A program made the translations under genes and the position numbers. From positions 6,078,501 to 6,142,500 of the forward strand of contig JARFJB010002009.1 of assembly GCA_036346205.1 (NCBI GenBank): DNA of 64,000 nt, read 5' to 3'. The notes under the pieces were generated by a model that did not search any database, was not told the DNA's origin, and worked only from the letters and a program-made list of their open reading frames with translations. Source of the stretch: Vesta saturnalis. Lineage: Eukaryota; Arthropoda; Insecta; Coleoptera; Lampyridae. Below are positions 35,285-47,065 of the stretch, one piece after another. The stretch's first letter is position 1, and each line of letters opens with the position of its first letter.

Positions 35285-35309
35285 TGACGTCAAAATCCAA
35301 GATGGCGGC
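35285..35309. promoter_or_regulatory. CRE and YY1-like motifs at right end of large element
   Basis: TGACGTCA (35285-35292) is a perfect CRE palindrome. CCAAGATGGCGGC (35297-35309) matches the YY1/Pho consensus. The same pair, in the same spacing, is at 62931-62952. Confidence 0.55.
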
Positions 35310-35377
35310 GACAAGTGTCGGGGTTCTACTCACATAACATTAAAGTACCCAGAATATCAGAGAATAGTAAATCATTT

Positions 35378-35434
35378 TAGTTGAGTTGATCGGCCTATTT
35401 CCACAGTTTGGAAATAGGTCGATCAACTAAACTA
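35378..35434. repeat. Short hairpin, 26-bp stem, 5-base loop
   Basis: 35378-35403 and 35409-35434 are inverted with two mismatches (GATCGGCCTATTTCCA against TGGAAATAGGTCGATC). It lies 40 bp beyond the target duplication of the large element. It could be a tiny foldback or a hairpin RNA. Confidence 0.6.
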
Positions 35435-36011
35435 ATATGTAACCACAGTTACAAAACTCTTATAATGCAGAAGGGGCAATAAATCATGTTAGTGAAATAG
35501 TTCCGTCTTTTTGCATGGAAGCGGCAAAGTAGCAAACCGGGCTAGCTTTAAATGTGCCGTTTGCAAAGTATTGTGTTCAGGTAAACGGCAAATAAGAGAC
35601 GACCCTTTAAAATTCGACTTAAGCCTCAAGATCAGACAACCATAGACGTGTTGTTAGGATTTTAGTGTATTAAGGATTGTAGATTAATAATTATCAAACA
35701 ATTGAAAGGCGTGAAAGTATTTAGCATTTATTTTAGATGTGGCTATTTCAAAATGCTGATGTTTTAATTAATATAAATGTAGTTTACATTAATTTTTATA
35801 CGTTTAATATTGTCATAAAGGTAGGTTATGGAAACTAATGCGATATGTAACTAACAATACTACGGATATTATAACGGATTCTACAGTTTCTTTCATTATC
35901 AGATCAAGTACGCTGTTCCTCTTTAATTACATTACACTTTTTCCACTTTTCTGCATTTACATTGTTTATGGCTTGCATTAAAATGTCACACTGCACTTAA
36001 CGTAAAAGTCG
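35435..36011. other. Non-coding; presumably includes mariner 5' end
   Basis: No motifs. The 5' inverted repeat of the mariner that follows should lie here, but I could not pair it with confidence. Confidence 0.3.
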
Positions 36012-36880
36012 TATTGTTATGGGGCACCATCATATGCCACGGTAAAGAGCTGGGTGGCTGCATTTAAACGTGGTCGTACGAGCATAAAAGACGAACACCG
36101 CTCTGGACGCCCTAAAAGTGTCACTACTCCGGAAATGGTGAGCAAAATCCATACCATGATTTTAGAAGATCTGCGATTGAAATTAAGTGAGATAGATAAC
36201 ATCGTGAACATCTCAAAAGAACAGGTACATAATATCATAACTCAAGAATTGGATATGAAAAAGCTTTCTGCGAAATGGGTGCCGCGTTTGCTGACCCTAG
36301 ACCAAAAACATGTCCGAATGCAAATATCGCAAGAATGCCTGGATCGTTTTCAAGGAAATACGACTGATTTTATGAGGCGATTGATATCCACTGACGGTAA
36401 GGCGATGGCTTCTGTATTCTGGGATTCCAAAGGGATTTTAATGGTAGACTAGACTATTTACCTAAAGGGCAAACCATAACTGGGGTTTATTATGCTAACC
36501 TGTTGGACAAATTAAACCAAATTGTTCGGCAGAAAAGACCAGGTTTAGCTCACAAGAAAATCATTTCGTACCAGGATAATGCAAGGCCCCACACGAGTGT
36601 TATAGCGATGACAAAAATTGAAGAACTGAAGTATGATTTGCTTCCGCATCCCCCTTATTCGCTCGATCTAGCTCCGTCGGACTTCCACTTATTACCCAAA
36701 CATAAAATCTTCCTAGGCGGACAACGATTTTCGGCTAATGAAGAGATCAAGTCCGCAGTTGTTGAATATTTTGCAAGCCTTGAAGAAAGCACCTTTCGCG
36801 ATGGGATCAAGGCTTTAAATCATCGTTGGACAAAATGTATAGACCGTTGAGGTGATTATGTTGAAAAATAAAACGATTTT
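36012..36880 (+). pseudogene. Mariner transposase, internally deleted
   Basis: The frame can be followed upstream of the first Met as APSYATVKSWVAAFKRG, then RTSIKDEHRSGRPKSVTTPE (36085-36140), the linker between the paired helix-turn-helix DNA-binding domains and the catalytic core in mariners. After RRLISTD the sequence jumps to GKAMASVFWDSKGI. About 35 codons, including the first catalytic Asp motif, are deleted. A stop and frame change lie near 36450. The second ORF (36503-36850) has YQDNARPHTS (second Asp) and HPPYSLDLAPSDFHLLP (third Asp, D34D spacing), then GGQRFSANEEI and HRWTKCIDR. The last lines resemble mellifera-type mariners. It is dead through deletion and frameshift. Confidence 0.9.
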
Positions 36881-36941
36881 GAAACATAAAATTAGTCTTT
36901 CATTCTTAGGCTAAGCAATTATCATCCTGTCCTCGTATGTA

Positions 36942-39855
36942 CAGGGTGGCCAGCTAAGAATGCGAGGTACTGTATCTGGGAAACTATCCATCGTAGAGGC
37001 TTGCGCAAAAAAAAGTTATTACTAAAACGGCCAATACAAAAACCTGGAAAATATTTTCAAGTTTCTGAAATAGCCGCTAGGGTTCGTAACTGCAATCTCG
37101 AATCTAAAAAAGTGATGTTTCTGTGAATTCTGCTATATTAACCTAATAAAAAAATAACTGATCTTTAAAGTCGAGGATAATCTGAACTTTTTTTGTTTGA
37201 CACTTTTTGACGTATGTGAAAATAAAGTGGTGGGGGTATTCAAAGGTTTCCTTAAATAACCTGTATCTTCGAAACGCTAAGCCGATTTTAACAAACTTGG
37301 GCGCGTTGAAATCAGCTATTCTTGGGCTACAAATGTTATAATATTTGAAGTTTTGTTAGTTTCACATGTCGTTGCTAGAGGGCGTTGTTCGACATACCGA
37401 CAGAAACGGTTAATTTTCGCAAAAAAATTAAATGCATTGGTATAACTTTTTTTCATGAACAAGTAGCTAAATGATGCCTAAACAAACTCGCGAAAACCGC
37501 ATCTCGATATCTTGTTCCTAACCTAAAATATCGCCCAAAGAAAACTTTATACGAAAATCCCTTAAATTTTTATTTTTTTAACTATATTTTTCTGGAATTG
37601 TTTCTATTATGTAAGTTGTGGCCCTTAAAAGGACCGATTTAAAGGAGGAAAGTTTTAAATGCCCACGTAAATGCTCTAAATGCTGACCATCACGCTCTAT
37701 GCATTGCTGAAGCCTCTCATGACTAGACAAAACTGCAGCTTCAATTTCGGCTCTCGGTATGTTACGTATTGCGTTACGAATCCGGTTTTCATATCTTCTC
37801 TAGTAGTAGATTGAGTCCGAAACACGATGTCCTTTAAGCGCCCCATAAATAAAAATCGAGGTGTTAAGTCTGGAGATCGCGGAGGCCATGGAAACAGACT
37901 TCTCTTCCAATCCACCGCTGTTGAAATACTGCATTAATATGCTTCGCACGTTAATAGCAAAATGTGCTGGGCAACCATTCAACTGCAAAACAATTTTTGC
38001 CTTGTTTCCAGAGGCACATCTTCCAACAACAACGATAATTGATTGGCCAAAAGTCAAGAAATACATTGTCATTTAGGGGTTGCTCGAAAAAATATGGCCC
38101 AATAATTCTGCCTCCCAGTATGCCACACCATATATTTAAACTCCATCGTCCTTGGCGCTGAACTTCACGCAACCAATGGGGATTTTCTGCAGACAAATAA
38201 TGCATATTGTGCAGATTGACTCTCCCGTCACTACTGAAGGTGGCTTCATCGGTCCAAAGAATTTGTAATAAAAATTCTTTATTTTCGCGTATCATGCCTA
38301 ACATCCAATGGCCATAGTCTAACCTTTGCTCAAAATCTTCCTCTTTTAAAGCCTGATTTGCCACTAATCGGGGAAAAACTCTTACATCGCAAGGACGCCG
38401 ATTTGGATCTCGAGCCGCGTAAACTCTTTTAGCTACTGCGGAATTCTGAAGACATTCAAAATAAACCGCAAGCATATCTACAGCTTGGTTATTCGTAAAA
38501 CGCATTTTGAAAGCACAAAAATTGCTCAAAGTAACGCGAAAGTATTGAAAACTATTGACAATTTGAGGATTATGTATGTTTTGTTTAGGTATCTGTTTCC
38601 ATTGCCTGCTTCTATTAATTGTATTTTCGTATATCCATAGTGAATATGCATTTAAACAAACAAAAAAATAGGCTTTCGTATAACTTTTAGCATTGCTTAC
38701 TTGCCGTAGTAATTTCAAAAGGTGATTTTATTCTGAATAAATTACAAACATTTAAAATCGCAATTTCTAGGTAACCTATTCAGAACGAAATTGAAGCTGC
38801 ATTGAAATTAAACAAATATATTTATGCACCTCAAAGATAAGAATATCGGTTAAATATAAACGTTAGCAATATTAACATTATTTTTCTGATTAAATTAAAT
38901 ACATCTAATAGTTTTAAAGATATTTGAAAAACTAATTTTCGTATTTCTGCTTTGTGTGTTTTTTGTTTGTTGTTGTGTGTTTAATTGTGTTTTAAAATCA
39001 CACGGTATTACGCATAATTGTAGATCGGTTTAATTTTAAACGACAGGAAATGAAACACATTTTCAATTTTTTCAGGTAAACTAGTCAAAATGTAGCTATA
39101 ATTTGAAATTACACTCATGAAAGGCTCTGAAAACTTAGTATGATAAAATTTTAAGCGATTGAGGTAATAATAATGGTATTTAAAAAAAAACTATTGTAAA
39201 TTGAGACGACAATATTTTATTGGATAAAGAAATCAAATTTTTAACAATGGATATGTATAGTTTCAGTTTGATTAGAAAAAATATAAGAATGGTAAAATTA
39301 AAATCTTAAGAACTTAATATTAAATATAGTTAGATATACAAGAAGATAAAGGAGGTTAATATAAACTAGAGGCATCATTTAGCATGATTTAAAAAAAGTC
39401 ATACCAATGCATTTAATTTTTTGCGAAAATTAACCGTTTCTGTCGGAATGTCGAACAAATTAGCGATGATAGTAACAACACTTCAATTATTTTAACATTT
39501 GTAGCCCAAGAAAAGCTCTTTTCAACGCGCTCAAGTTTGTTAAAATCGGATTAGCCGTTTCGAAGATGTGGGGGGTGATTTAAGGAAACCTTTGAGTACC
39601 CCCACCACTTTACTTTTAGACATACGTCAAAAAGTGCCAAATAAAAAAAGGTCAGGATTATCTTCGACTTTAAAGATGAGTTATTTTGTTAATACAGCAG
39701 AATTCACAGAAGCATCGCTTTTTTAGATTTAAGATTGTAGTTACGCCCTAGCGGCCATTTCCGAAACATGAACTTAGTAATAACTTTTTTTCCGCAAGCC
39801 TCTACAATGTATAGTTCCCAGATTCAGTACCTCCCATTCTTAGTTGGTCACCCCG
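36942..39855 (-). mobile_element. Long-TIR Tc1/mariner-like element A
   Basis: Begins CAGGGTGGCCAGCTAAGAAT after a TA (36940-36941) and ends inverted (..ATTCTTAGTTGGTCACCCCG) before a TA (39856-39857). The inverted repeats run about 500 bp (36942-37460 and 39370-39855) at roughly 85-90% identity. The transposase gene lies between them on the minus strand. Its left end is only about 60 bp from the end of the mariner. Confidence 0.85.
37697..38560 (-). pseudogene. Transposase of element A (DUF4817-type HTH + DDE)
   Basis: N-terminal RFTNNQAVDMLAVYFECLQN with ARDPNRRPC is the helix-turn-helix region annotated as DUF4817 in many insect transposases. It is followed by LWTDEATFSSDGRVNLHN (first Asp), HYLSAENPHW, WSLNIWCGILGGRIIGPYFF, LQLNGCPAHFAINVR (region of the second Asp, where Asp in the usual QQDGAPAHF has become Asn) and PRSPDLTPRFLFMGRLKD (third acidic region, LDFF degraded). 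There are at least two frameshifts (near 38060 and 37900). The ORF start at 38718 reaches into non-conserved sequence. Homologous protein begins around 38515 (MRFTNN). Inactive. Confidence 0.88.
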
Positions 39856-39906
39856 TACGGTAATCCTGCGAGAAGCACAGAATACATCAATAATATACTT
39901 AACAAA

Positions 39907-40758
39907 TTATTGCTTATGCTGGTTTGCTATATCTAAAAGCTCTCGTTTGAGCATAGTTTCTTCAAATTGTATCTGTTTCGATGTTAACCATGTCTCCTTT
40001 TTTCGATGCAGTTGCTGGTAAGCGTTCGACTTGCCTACAATGGTAACTGCATTATCCAGAACAATTATAGCTCCCCGTGGAATGTTTGCTATCATTTTTT
40101 CAAAATATTCTTCAAAAACATCAGCGTTCATATCTTCGTGATAATCCCCTTGGACTCAAACACAAGTAAACCATTTTTTTAAGAATCCGTTAGCGCTACC
40201 TATATGTGTAACAATTAGTCATCAACCTTTGCCCGACGGTGGATTTATTCCAGTTGGCCAATCATCTTGGAGTGCTTGATGGCGACTTGTAACATTTTTA
40301 TCTTGCCATATCTTTTTACATTATATCCTTCGTTCAACCAAGTCTCATCGAGATAAAAGATTTTGAATTTGGAGATTATAATTTAGCATTGATTTTCGAT
40401 TTACTTTTTCCCACGAAAAGTTAAGCTCCTGTAGTGTCTTGTGTAGTGTCGACGTCGAGACAATTGTGGTCCATCAACGTTTTCTTTTAGTACTGCTACA
40501 ATTGTGCTGATGGTAAGAATTTCTTTCGTGAAGTAGAATGAATGAATTTTTCCTGTAATAAGACCTTTTTCTTCTTCACTTACATGTTGTAATTTTCTTC
40601 TTGTTGAGCAAGCCGGTTCTTCCAAAAACATCTCTTTGTTCTTTTGATGATGTGTGTACTGTTGACTTCCCCACTTCCGTCATATTAAAACACATTTCTA
40701 CTCCACTATCTACACTATTTGTCGTATTTTGATTCTTTAAGGCATTATGTAGGTACAT
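39907..40758 (-). pseudogene. Second-type DDE transposase relic
   Basis: Read with frame changes on the minus strand. The pieces are an N-terminal part (40576-40758), a segment FTKEILTISTIVAVLKENVDG (40480-40550), FYLDETWLNEGYNVKRYG (about 40300-40360, first catalytic Asp), NPPSGKG (about 40220), DYHEDMNADVFEEYFEKM (about 40090-40140) and IIVLDNA (40050, second Asp), then WLTSKQIQFEETMLKRELLD. This order is typical of a DDE transposase family common in arthropods that is distinct from the DUF4817-type elements here. The C-terminal part with the last acidic residue is missing. No terminal repeats were found. Confidence 0.8.
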
Positions 40759-41694
40759 TCAGAATGATAATTTTTTCATTCCCTGACAGCGAACTAAGTT
40801 TCAAACGTTTTGCTGGACAAAAATTGGAGGACTCCATTTTCACCATCGTTTTCAACCAAAACTCGAAAATAACTGAGCATTTTAAAATACTTGTTTTGAA
40901 ATTACAAATAATTGCATCTGAATGCATGCCCTATTAAGTGAGTCATATTTATAATTTACATATAATTAGATAATAGTGTAATGAGTGCTTTCTAAACATA
41001 CAAGTTTTCTTGGAATTTGGGACGATCCTCGCTATCCTGTACGTATTATCTGCTTCAGTACAGATGACGTTTACATCAATTCAATCTCAATTTGTACGTA
41101 ACTAACAACGATAGAGCTGTCGCTTCATTTCTTATTAAATGAAATGCTAATTGATTTACCTAAATTTAAAACATAAACATGATAATGACGTCACAAACGG
41201 TTTCTCTGCTGAAGCTGTAAACTGATTACATGCACGTTAACAAACATTATTTGGTCTGATAAAAAAAACTTGCAGGTTACTTAGAATTAGACACTTAATT
41301 TTTTTTCTTTTTGAATGTGTTAATAGGTCTAAATTACAATTACAAGTATATATATTTTTAAATATTTTATACGAACATAAGAAACAGACAAGTCAATAAA
41401 TTTTACAGACCTTATAGTATATGACTTTAATAAGTGCGCCACTGACCTGTCACTGTCAAGATGATTTATTACTCTTAGATATTCTGGGACGTACTATAGA
41501 CACGTTTTATGTTCGTTGCCCTAGGCGTATTTGTAAATATTATTTTTATTACCCCGCAACCTCCACCCACCTACACCGCTGTTCTCTAGATATTTCGATC
41601 TCAAACACTCACATAAAATTTGAATTCAACCGCATTTCAGGTTTATGAGTTATTGCGGTCCAAAAAGAAACTACATTTACAGTTTTGCTGCTTA
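40759..41694. other. No gene supported
   Basis: Opposed short ORFs (plus 40719-40937, minus 40745-40927) and plus 41421-41648 have no motifs. A few short inverted words were seen, and nothing larger. Confidence 0.35.
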
Positions 41695-42037
41695 TCCCGT
41701 AACTTAGATATTTAGAAGTTAAAAACGTGTGTCAAATTTGAATAAAACAGTTTTCAATTTTTTGTGTTATCGCGTCCCAAAAAAATGGCATTTACCCGTA
41801 TTACACCTTACCTCACCATCCCCAAAAATTAATGGGATCTAGGCATTTGTATCCTAAATACTTATGCAAAATTTACTACAATACTTTTCAGTTACCGCGT
41901 CCGAAAAATTTTTGGTATATCCTCTCTGAACGATTTATCACAGGCACACGAATCTACGCAAACACGCTGTCTACATACTCACACACACACGTACACGCAC
42001 AACAAAGTAAATAATTTGTGTTATCAGTGGTCTTTGT
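41695..42037. repeat. Dispersed repeat family, copy 2 (left part)
   Basis: Matches 22727-23020: TTATCGCGTCCC, TATTACACCTTACC, the CACACACACGTAC stretch, then AAGTAAATAATTTGTGTTAT and CAGTGG. It is interrupted at 42038 by the TA-flanked element and continues at 43098. Confidence 0.8.
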
Positions 42038-42039
42038 TA

Positions 42040-43095
42040 ATTGGGTTATTGAAAAAAAAAATTATCCATTGTTTTTTAAAACTTTACCATAAATTATACT
42101 AATAGTCGATGCAAAAAACACTTAAAAAAATTGTTTTGACTTATAAGCAATTTAAAATTGATGACATTTTAAAAAGAATCACTACAAACGCGCCACGATT
42201 GGTCGGCATGTTTGTGACTTCATAATGTTAAATTAATTCTCAATAGTTCAGTGTCAACGGCATCTACATGTAAATTGACTAAAAATATCCGAAATTTAGT
42301 GCAAAAAAATTATTTATAATGGCTTTTTTAGTCATGTGTGATAAAGTTTACTGTTAGGTTGACAACTAAACTTGTGCGGTACTACATCAACTTTAATTTT
42401 TGCTCTACTTCCCACTGTAGTATAGTAAAAATAATTCTCCATGTCTTCTATCAGCTAAAAAAACATCAAATCATGAGAATGATTTAAATGACATTATAAC
42501 AACGGAAGCACCACCATTATATACACTTTTAAAATTTGAATTTCATATAGTACATAACCTAGCGCGTAATTAAAATATAAAATACTAAATTAAACCGAAA
42601 CCATTCAATAACCGTGTACAAATATATTATTTAATCGTTTTAAATTATTCATAGAAATTTTTTTGATGCTGTGATTTTTAAAAGTTATGATTCTGGAGTT
42701 TAGTTAAAAAATTTTATTATCGAATTCTATTTATTCGTTAACATAAATAATTATTAATTACTATATTATTATAAAAGCACGGTAACCTTTAAGGTTTGAC
42801 ATTTTTGATATATTTATCAATATATTTACGATAATAACAAGATTTAATCGATTAAAAGTCAAAACACTGTTTCAGCTGTATGCTACAATGAGTAAAAATA
42901 AACATTGTGACGGCACACGCGCTCTGGTTTGTTCAGGAACTTTTGGCGTGTTTCCGGAAGTGGGTTCAAAAATGTATTTTTAATGTAATATAACTTTTGA
43001 ATTAGAGCGAAAAAAAAACTAAAAATAGTTTTGTTATAAAACGTATATTACGATCTTTTCATTTGTTACAAAAATGTTTTTTTCAAAAACCCAAT
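42040..43095. mobile_element. 1.06 kb non-autonomous TA-inserted element (MITE)
   Basis: Starts ATTGGGTTATTGAAAAAAA and ends with the inverse (TTTTTTTCAAAAACCCAAT), flanked by TA on both sides (42038-42039 and 43096-43097). No ORF. The uninterrupted repeat at 22727-23135 confirms the insertion. TIR and TA indicate mobilisation by a Tc1/mariner-type transposase. Confidence 0.8.
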
Positions 43096-43097
43096 TA

Positions 43098-43185
43098 GGC
43101 AGCTCTTACAATTAATGTAGAAACTATGAATATGAAATTCAGATAACAACAAGCTATTATTACCCCTTAATGTACTGTTTAACCA
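43098..43185. repeat. Dispersed repeat family, copy 2 (right part)
   Basis: CAGCTCTTACAATTAATGTA to the TATTACCCCTTAATGT segment, matching 23045-23125 of copy 1. Confidence 0.75.
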
Positions 43186-43694
<509 letters not shown>

Positions 43695-43698
43695 ATAT

Positions 43699-44522
43699 AG
43701 CCGATTGACACGTTAAGGAATTTCTAATGGCAATGATGCAGAAAACCGAACGTTTCAACTTTCGGCGAGTTAAAAAAAGTATTTACATAATAGAGAACTT
43801 TCCTCAATAAATAATTAATCAAGATAATCTTACAGGATATCTAACTAACTGGTCAGAGCTCTTTATATTTTTACTGTCGGAGACAGACGAGCTTTCGGGA
43901 ATACTCTATGCTTATCTATGGGATTATCTCTGCACTGGGGGTTAAAATAAAACGGGTGTTTTATTGAGTGTACTGGCAGTATAAGTTCCCTGATGTTACT
44001 AAGGTGCAAAGTCAGGTTGCCGGTAGCACGCTGGGAGTGTTGAAACAGTCCACCTCGAGTAGTAAATGTAAAAGTAAACTCTCCTGTTTCAAACTCCTGA
44101 AGATTTAAATACCCAGTCTTGATAAAATTGATTCCAATATGAGTTTTCCTGTTAAACACCCGCTGTTTCAACACTCCCAGCGTGCTATCGACAACCTGAC
44201 TTTGCACCCAAGTAACATCGGGGAACTTGTACTGCCAGTACACCCAATAAAACACCCGTTTTATTTTAACCCCCAGTGCAAAGATAATACCCATAGATAA
44301 GCATAGAGTATTCCCGAATGTCCCGTTAACTTGAAAGCTCGTCTTTGTCTCCGACAGTAAAAATATAAAGAACTCTGACTAGTTAGTTAGATATTCTGTA
44401 ATATTATCTTGATTAATTATTTATTGAGGAAAGGTATCTATTATGTAAATACTTATTTTAACTCGTCAAAAGTTGAAGCGTTCGGTTTTCTGCATCATTG
44501 CCATTAGAAATTCTTAACCTAT
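43699..44522. mobile_element. Foldback element between two (AT)n tracts
   Basis: 43699-44051 and 44168-44522 are inverted copies with about 95% identity (GGCAATGATGCAGAAAACCG on the left; its complement at 44480). A roughly 115-bp loop lies between. Both outer ends run straight into (AT)n. The 143-codon minus-strand ORF 43863-44294 is read through the palindrome and is not convincing. If transcribed it would fold into a hairpin of about 350 bp. Confidence 0.85.

Positions 44523-44523
<1 letters not shown>

Positions 44524-44580
<57 letters not shown>
44524..44580. repeat. (AT)n microsatellite
   Basis: About 57 bp of AT dinucleotide separating the foldback from the next element end (GGGGATCTCGGAAACGG). 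Confidence 0.97.
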
Positions 44581-44582
<2 letters not shown>

Positions 44583-44778
44583 GGATCTCGGAAACGGTAA
44601 GAGATGGAAGGTTGGTTAAATGGAACAAAAGTTACGCATTTGAGAGGATGTATTTATGTAGAACTCGAATATCTCTTTTAGTTTTTGAGATATTTGAAAA
44701 AATTGAATTTTCTGATTTTCGTTTTTATTTTTTCTGACCTTATTTGAAGAGCTATCAAGAAAGAAGAGCACATTTTCA
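44581..44778. other. Possible outer part of element B left TIR or solo TIR
   Basis: GGGGATCTCGGAAACGGTAA and the following lines have the style of a long-TIR element end. No matching inverted copy was found beyond 46706, where element B is cut off by the Ginger-type element. Confidence 0.35.
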
Positions 44779-46706
44779 TTGCCACTTTTCTAGCTCTACT
44801 TAATGCTGTTATTCAATTTTTGATACAACGTTTCGTTTGTTAGCAACCATCATCAACTGTATTCTTTTAAATACACGAAAAAATTATTTTTGCCATATTT
44901 AAATTCTCTCCTTGATTCTGAATTCAATCATATATCACACTTTATATTTTTGATACGTTTCGGATGAGAAAATTCATATTCAATGTAAAACATCGAAAAC
45001 GTACAGTTAAAACTAATACTAGAAACATTAGAAAACTGTGAAAACTGTAAAATTATTATAAAATAATGTTTTCTCATTTTCTAATGCCTATTGCGAATAA
45101 AATAATTCACAAATATGTATTTAGTGAAAATACTATTAATTAAACAGTTAAAATGCATCTTCCGTCGTACTGATGCATTTGATAAAAATAAGTTGGCTTT
45201 GCATTTTGTTTACCTACCTGTCATAATTGATTGTTGTCCGTATTACATTTGTTTGGTGGTCTATGAGTTAATTACATTTTGTGTTTACCTAAAAATAATA
45301 TGGTAGGAGTACATTTTTCGAATAATGAAAAATTCGATATACTGACGTTACATTTTGTCTCAACGTAATTGTTCTGAAGCCGAAATAATGTATTTAAACA
45401 CATATCCAGAAAGGCGTCAACCTCACAAAAGAACTTTTCGCACATTAGCAGTTAATCTAAAAAAATATGGCGCGTTCAAAAAACCTGTAAAATCTCGCAA
45501 AAAACCTTGCAATGAAGAAAAAGCCAATACTGTTTTATTAGCTGTAACGGAAAATCCAGAGGTTTCTACTAGGAAAATTGAAGAGGCAACTGGCATAGCC
45601 CATTCCACAGCTCATTATGTTCTAAAGAAGAAGAAAGTACATCCATATAAATTTAGAATTTTTGCCAAGCACTTCGACCAGGTGACTCAGAAAGACGTAG
45701 AATATTTTGCGAATGGTATACACGTCATTCTCAAGACAATGAATATTTTCCGATTAAAATAATATGGTCCGATGAAAGTATGGTTAATAATAATGGAATT
45801 TTTAATCGTAGAAATGCTCATTATTGGGCATGAGTAAATCCACGTCTGTACAAAACGGCCAAACACCAACTCCGTTTCTGATTTAATATGTGGGCTGCTA
45901 TATTCGGTACTCGAATTATAGGTCCTTTCATTTACCACGAGTCCTTAAATTCTGAACGTTACCAAATCTTACTCCAAAATGAATTAGAGATAGCTTTGAA
46001 TGATTTGCCTTTCCAAGAAGTTGAAGGTTGTTGGTTTATGCAGGTTGGTGCACCAGCACATAATTTCAGAGTTGTCAGAGAATACCTGTCAGTTAGATTT
46101 CCAGAAAGATGTATTGGCACTCATGCAAATGTACTGGGGCCAGCCCGTTCTCCAGATATAACACCTTTGGATTTTTTTCTCTGGGGATACATTAAAAATT
46201 ACATTTATGGAAACGATATTGAAAACGAAGAAATTTTGCAAAGATTCGTTTTCGAAGCGTTTGCTAGTATTACTCCTCAAATGTTGAATAATGTTTTAGA
46301 TACTACAGTTAGAAGTTGCTATTTATGTTTAGAGAATAACGGGAATCTTTTTGAACATCTTTTGTGAGTTTATTAACCTTTAAAATAAATTTGTTTTTTA
46401 TTTGTCTATCATTTAAAATTACAAAACAATGTTATAATAATTTTACGGTTTTCTAATGTTTCTAGTATTAGTTTTAACTGTACGTTTCCGATGTTTTACA
46501 TTGAATATGAATTTTCTCATCCGAAACGTATCAAAAATATGAAGTGTGATATATCGTTGAATTCAGAATCAAGGAGAGAACTTAAATATGGCAAAAATAA
46601 TTTTTTCGTGTATTTAAAAAAATAAAGTTGATGATGGTTGCTAACAAACGAAACGTTGTATCAAAAATTGAATAACAGCATTAAGTAGAGCTAGAAAAGT
46701 GGCAAT
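44779..46706 (+). mobile_element. Long-TIR Tc1/mariner-like element B
   Basis: 44779-45035 (CATTGCCACTTTTCTAGCTC onward) is inverted at 46430-46706, both including the TTGATACAACGTTTCGTTTG and TTTCGGATGAGAAAATTCAT segments. The transposase lies between on the plus strand. The right TIR ends within 10 bp of the Ginger-type element, so the original outer ends are uncertain. Confidence 0.8.
45355..46367 (+). pseudogene. Transposase of element B (HTH + DDE), second Asp lost
   Basis: NCSEAEIMYLNTYPERRQPH with KRTFRTLAVNLKKYGAF is the helix-turn-helix region of the DUF4817-type insect transposases. Next comes a second HTH (VSTRKIEEATGIAHSTAHYV), after which a single-base shift near 45705 is needed to continue into FPIKIIWSDESMVNNNGIF (first Asp). 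Two in-frame stops follow (near 45830 and 45880). The second half is open: MWAAIFGTRIIGPFIYHESL, WFMQVGAPAHNFRVV, GPARSPDITPLDFFLWGYIK and NNGNLFEHLL at the very end. In the QDGAPAHF motif the catalytic Asp has become Val (GTT), so the enzyme would be dead even without the breaks. Confidence 0.9.
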
Positions 46707-47065
46707 GTATATGTCACGCTCAAATATCGAAAACGGCCAGTGAGCGAAAAAAATAACCACAACGCGTTGTGAGCTATAATAAGCGATCAAACACCGAAAT
46801 GGAGGGTATTTCGCTTCGCGGTCATGAATTATCGCAACGCGTGTGCGTTTAAGAAACGACCTGAACGCGTTTTGGATGTTTAAATCTCTCAGACACCGAA
46901 TTTTTCCTGTTTTAACAGGTTATTCCGTTGCTTTGATGAATTGTGCGAGATTATTATGCGTCTAGTTGCAGTTTTGCCGTCGTTACAGTAAGTTATTTTA
47001 TTGAAGATTAGGTCGGGGTATATTTTATTCTGTGAGCTATCATTAAAAGTGGTAGAAATAAAGTC

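Larger units (their letters stand above)
25479..35329. mobile_element. Very large TIR element with 8-bp TSD and palindromic interior
   Basis: The outer boundaries are inverted: 25479 begins GTAGAACCCGACAC.. and 35329 reads inward as GTAGAACCCCGACAC.., continuing through CGCCGCCATCTTGGATTTT on both. Immediately outside, TCACATAA is present at 25471-25478 and again at 35330-35337, an exact 8-bp target-site duplication. Inside each end lies a roughly 41-bp minisatellite, then a G-rich stretch, then long arms inverted about a centre near 28830. The right arm is followed by an additional direct copy (32240-34915). An 8-bp duplication fits hAT, P, Merlin or Mutator-like elements. No transposase core is readable, so class is open. 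A second family member begins at 62911. Confidence 0.75.

Noticed and set aside
43863..44294. 143-codon minus-strand ORF in the foldback element
   Set aside because: It spans both arms and the loop of a palindrome, so its two halves are translations of opposite strands of the same DNA. No family resemblance.
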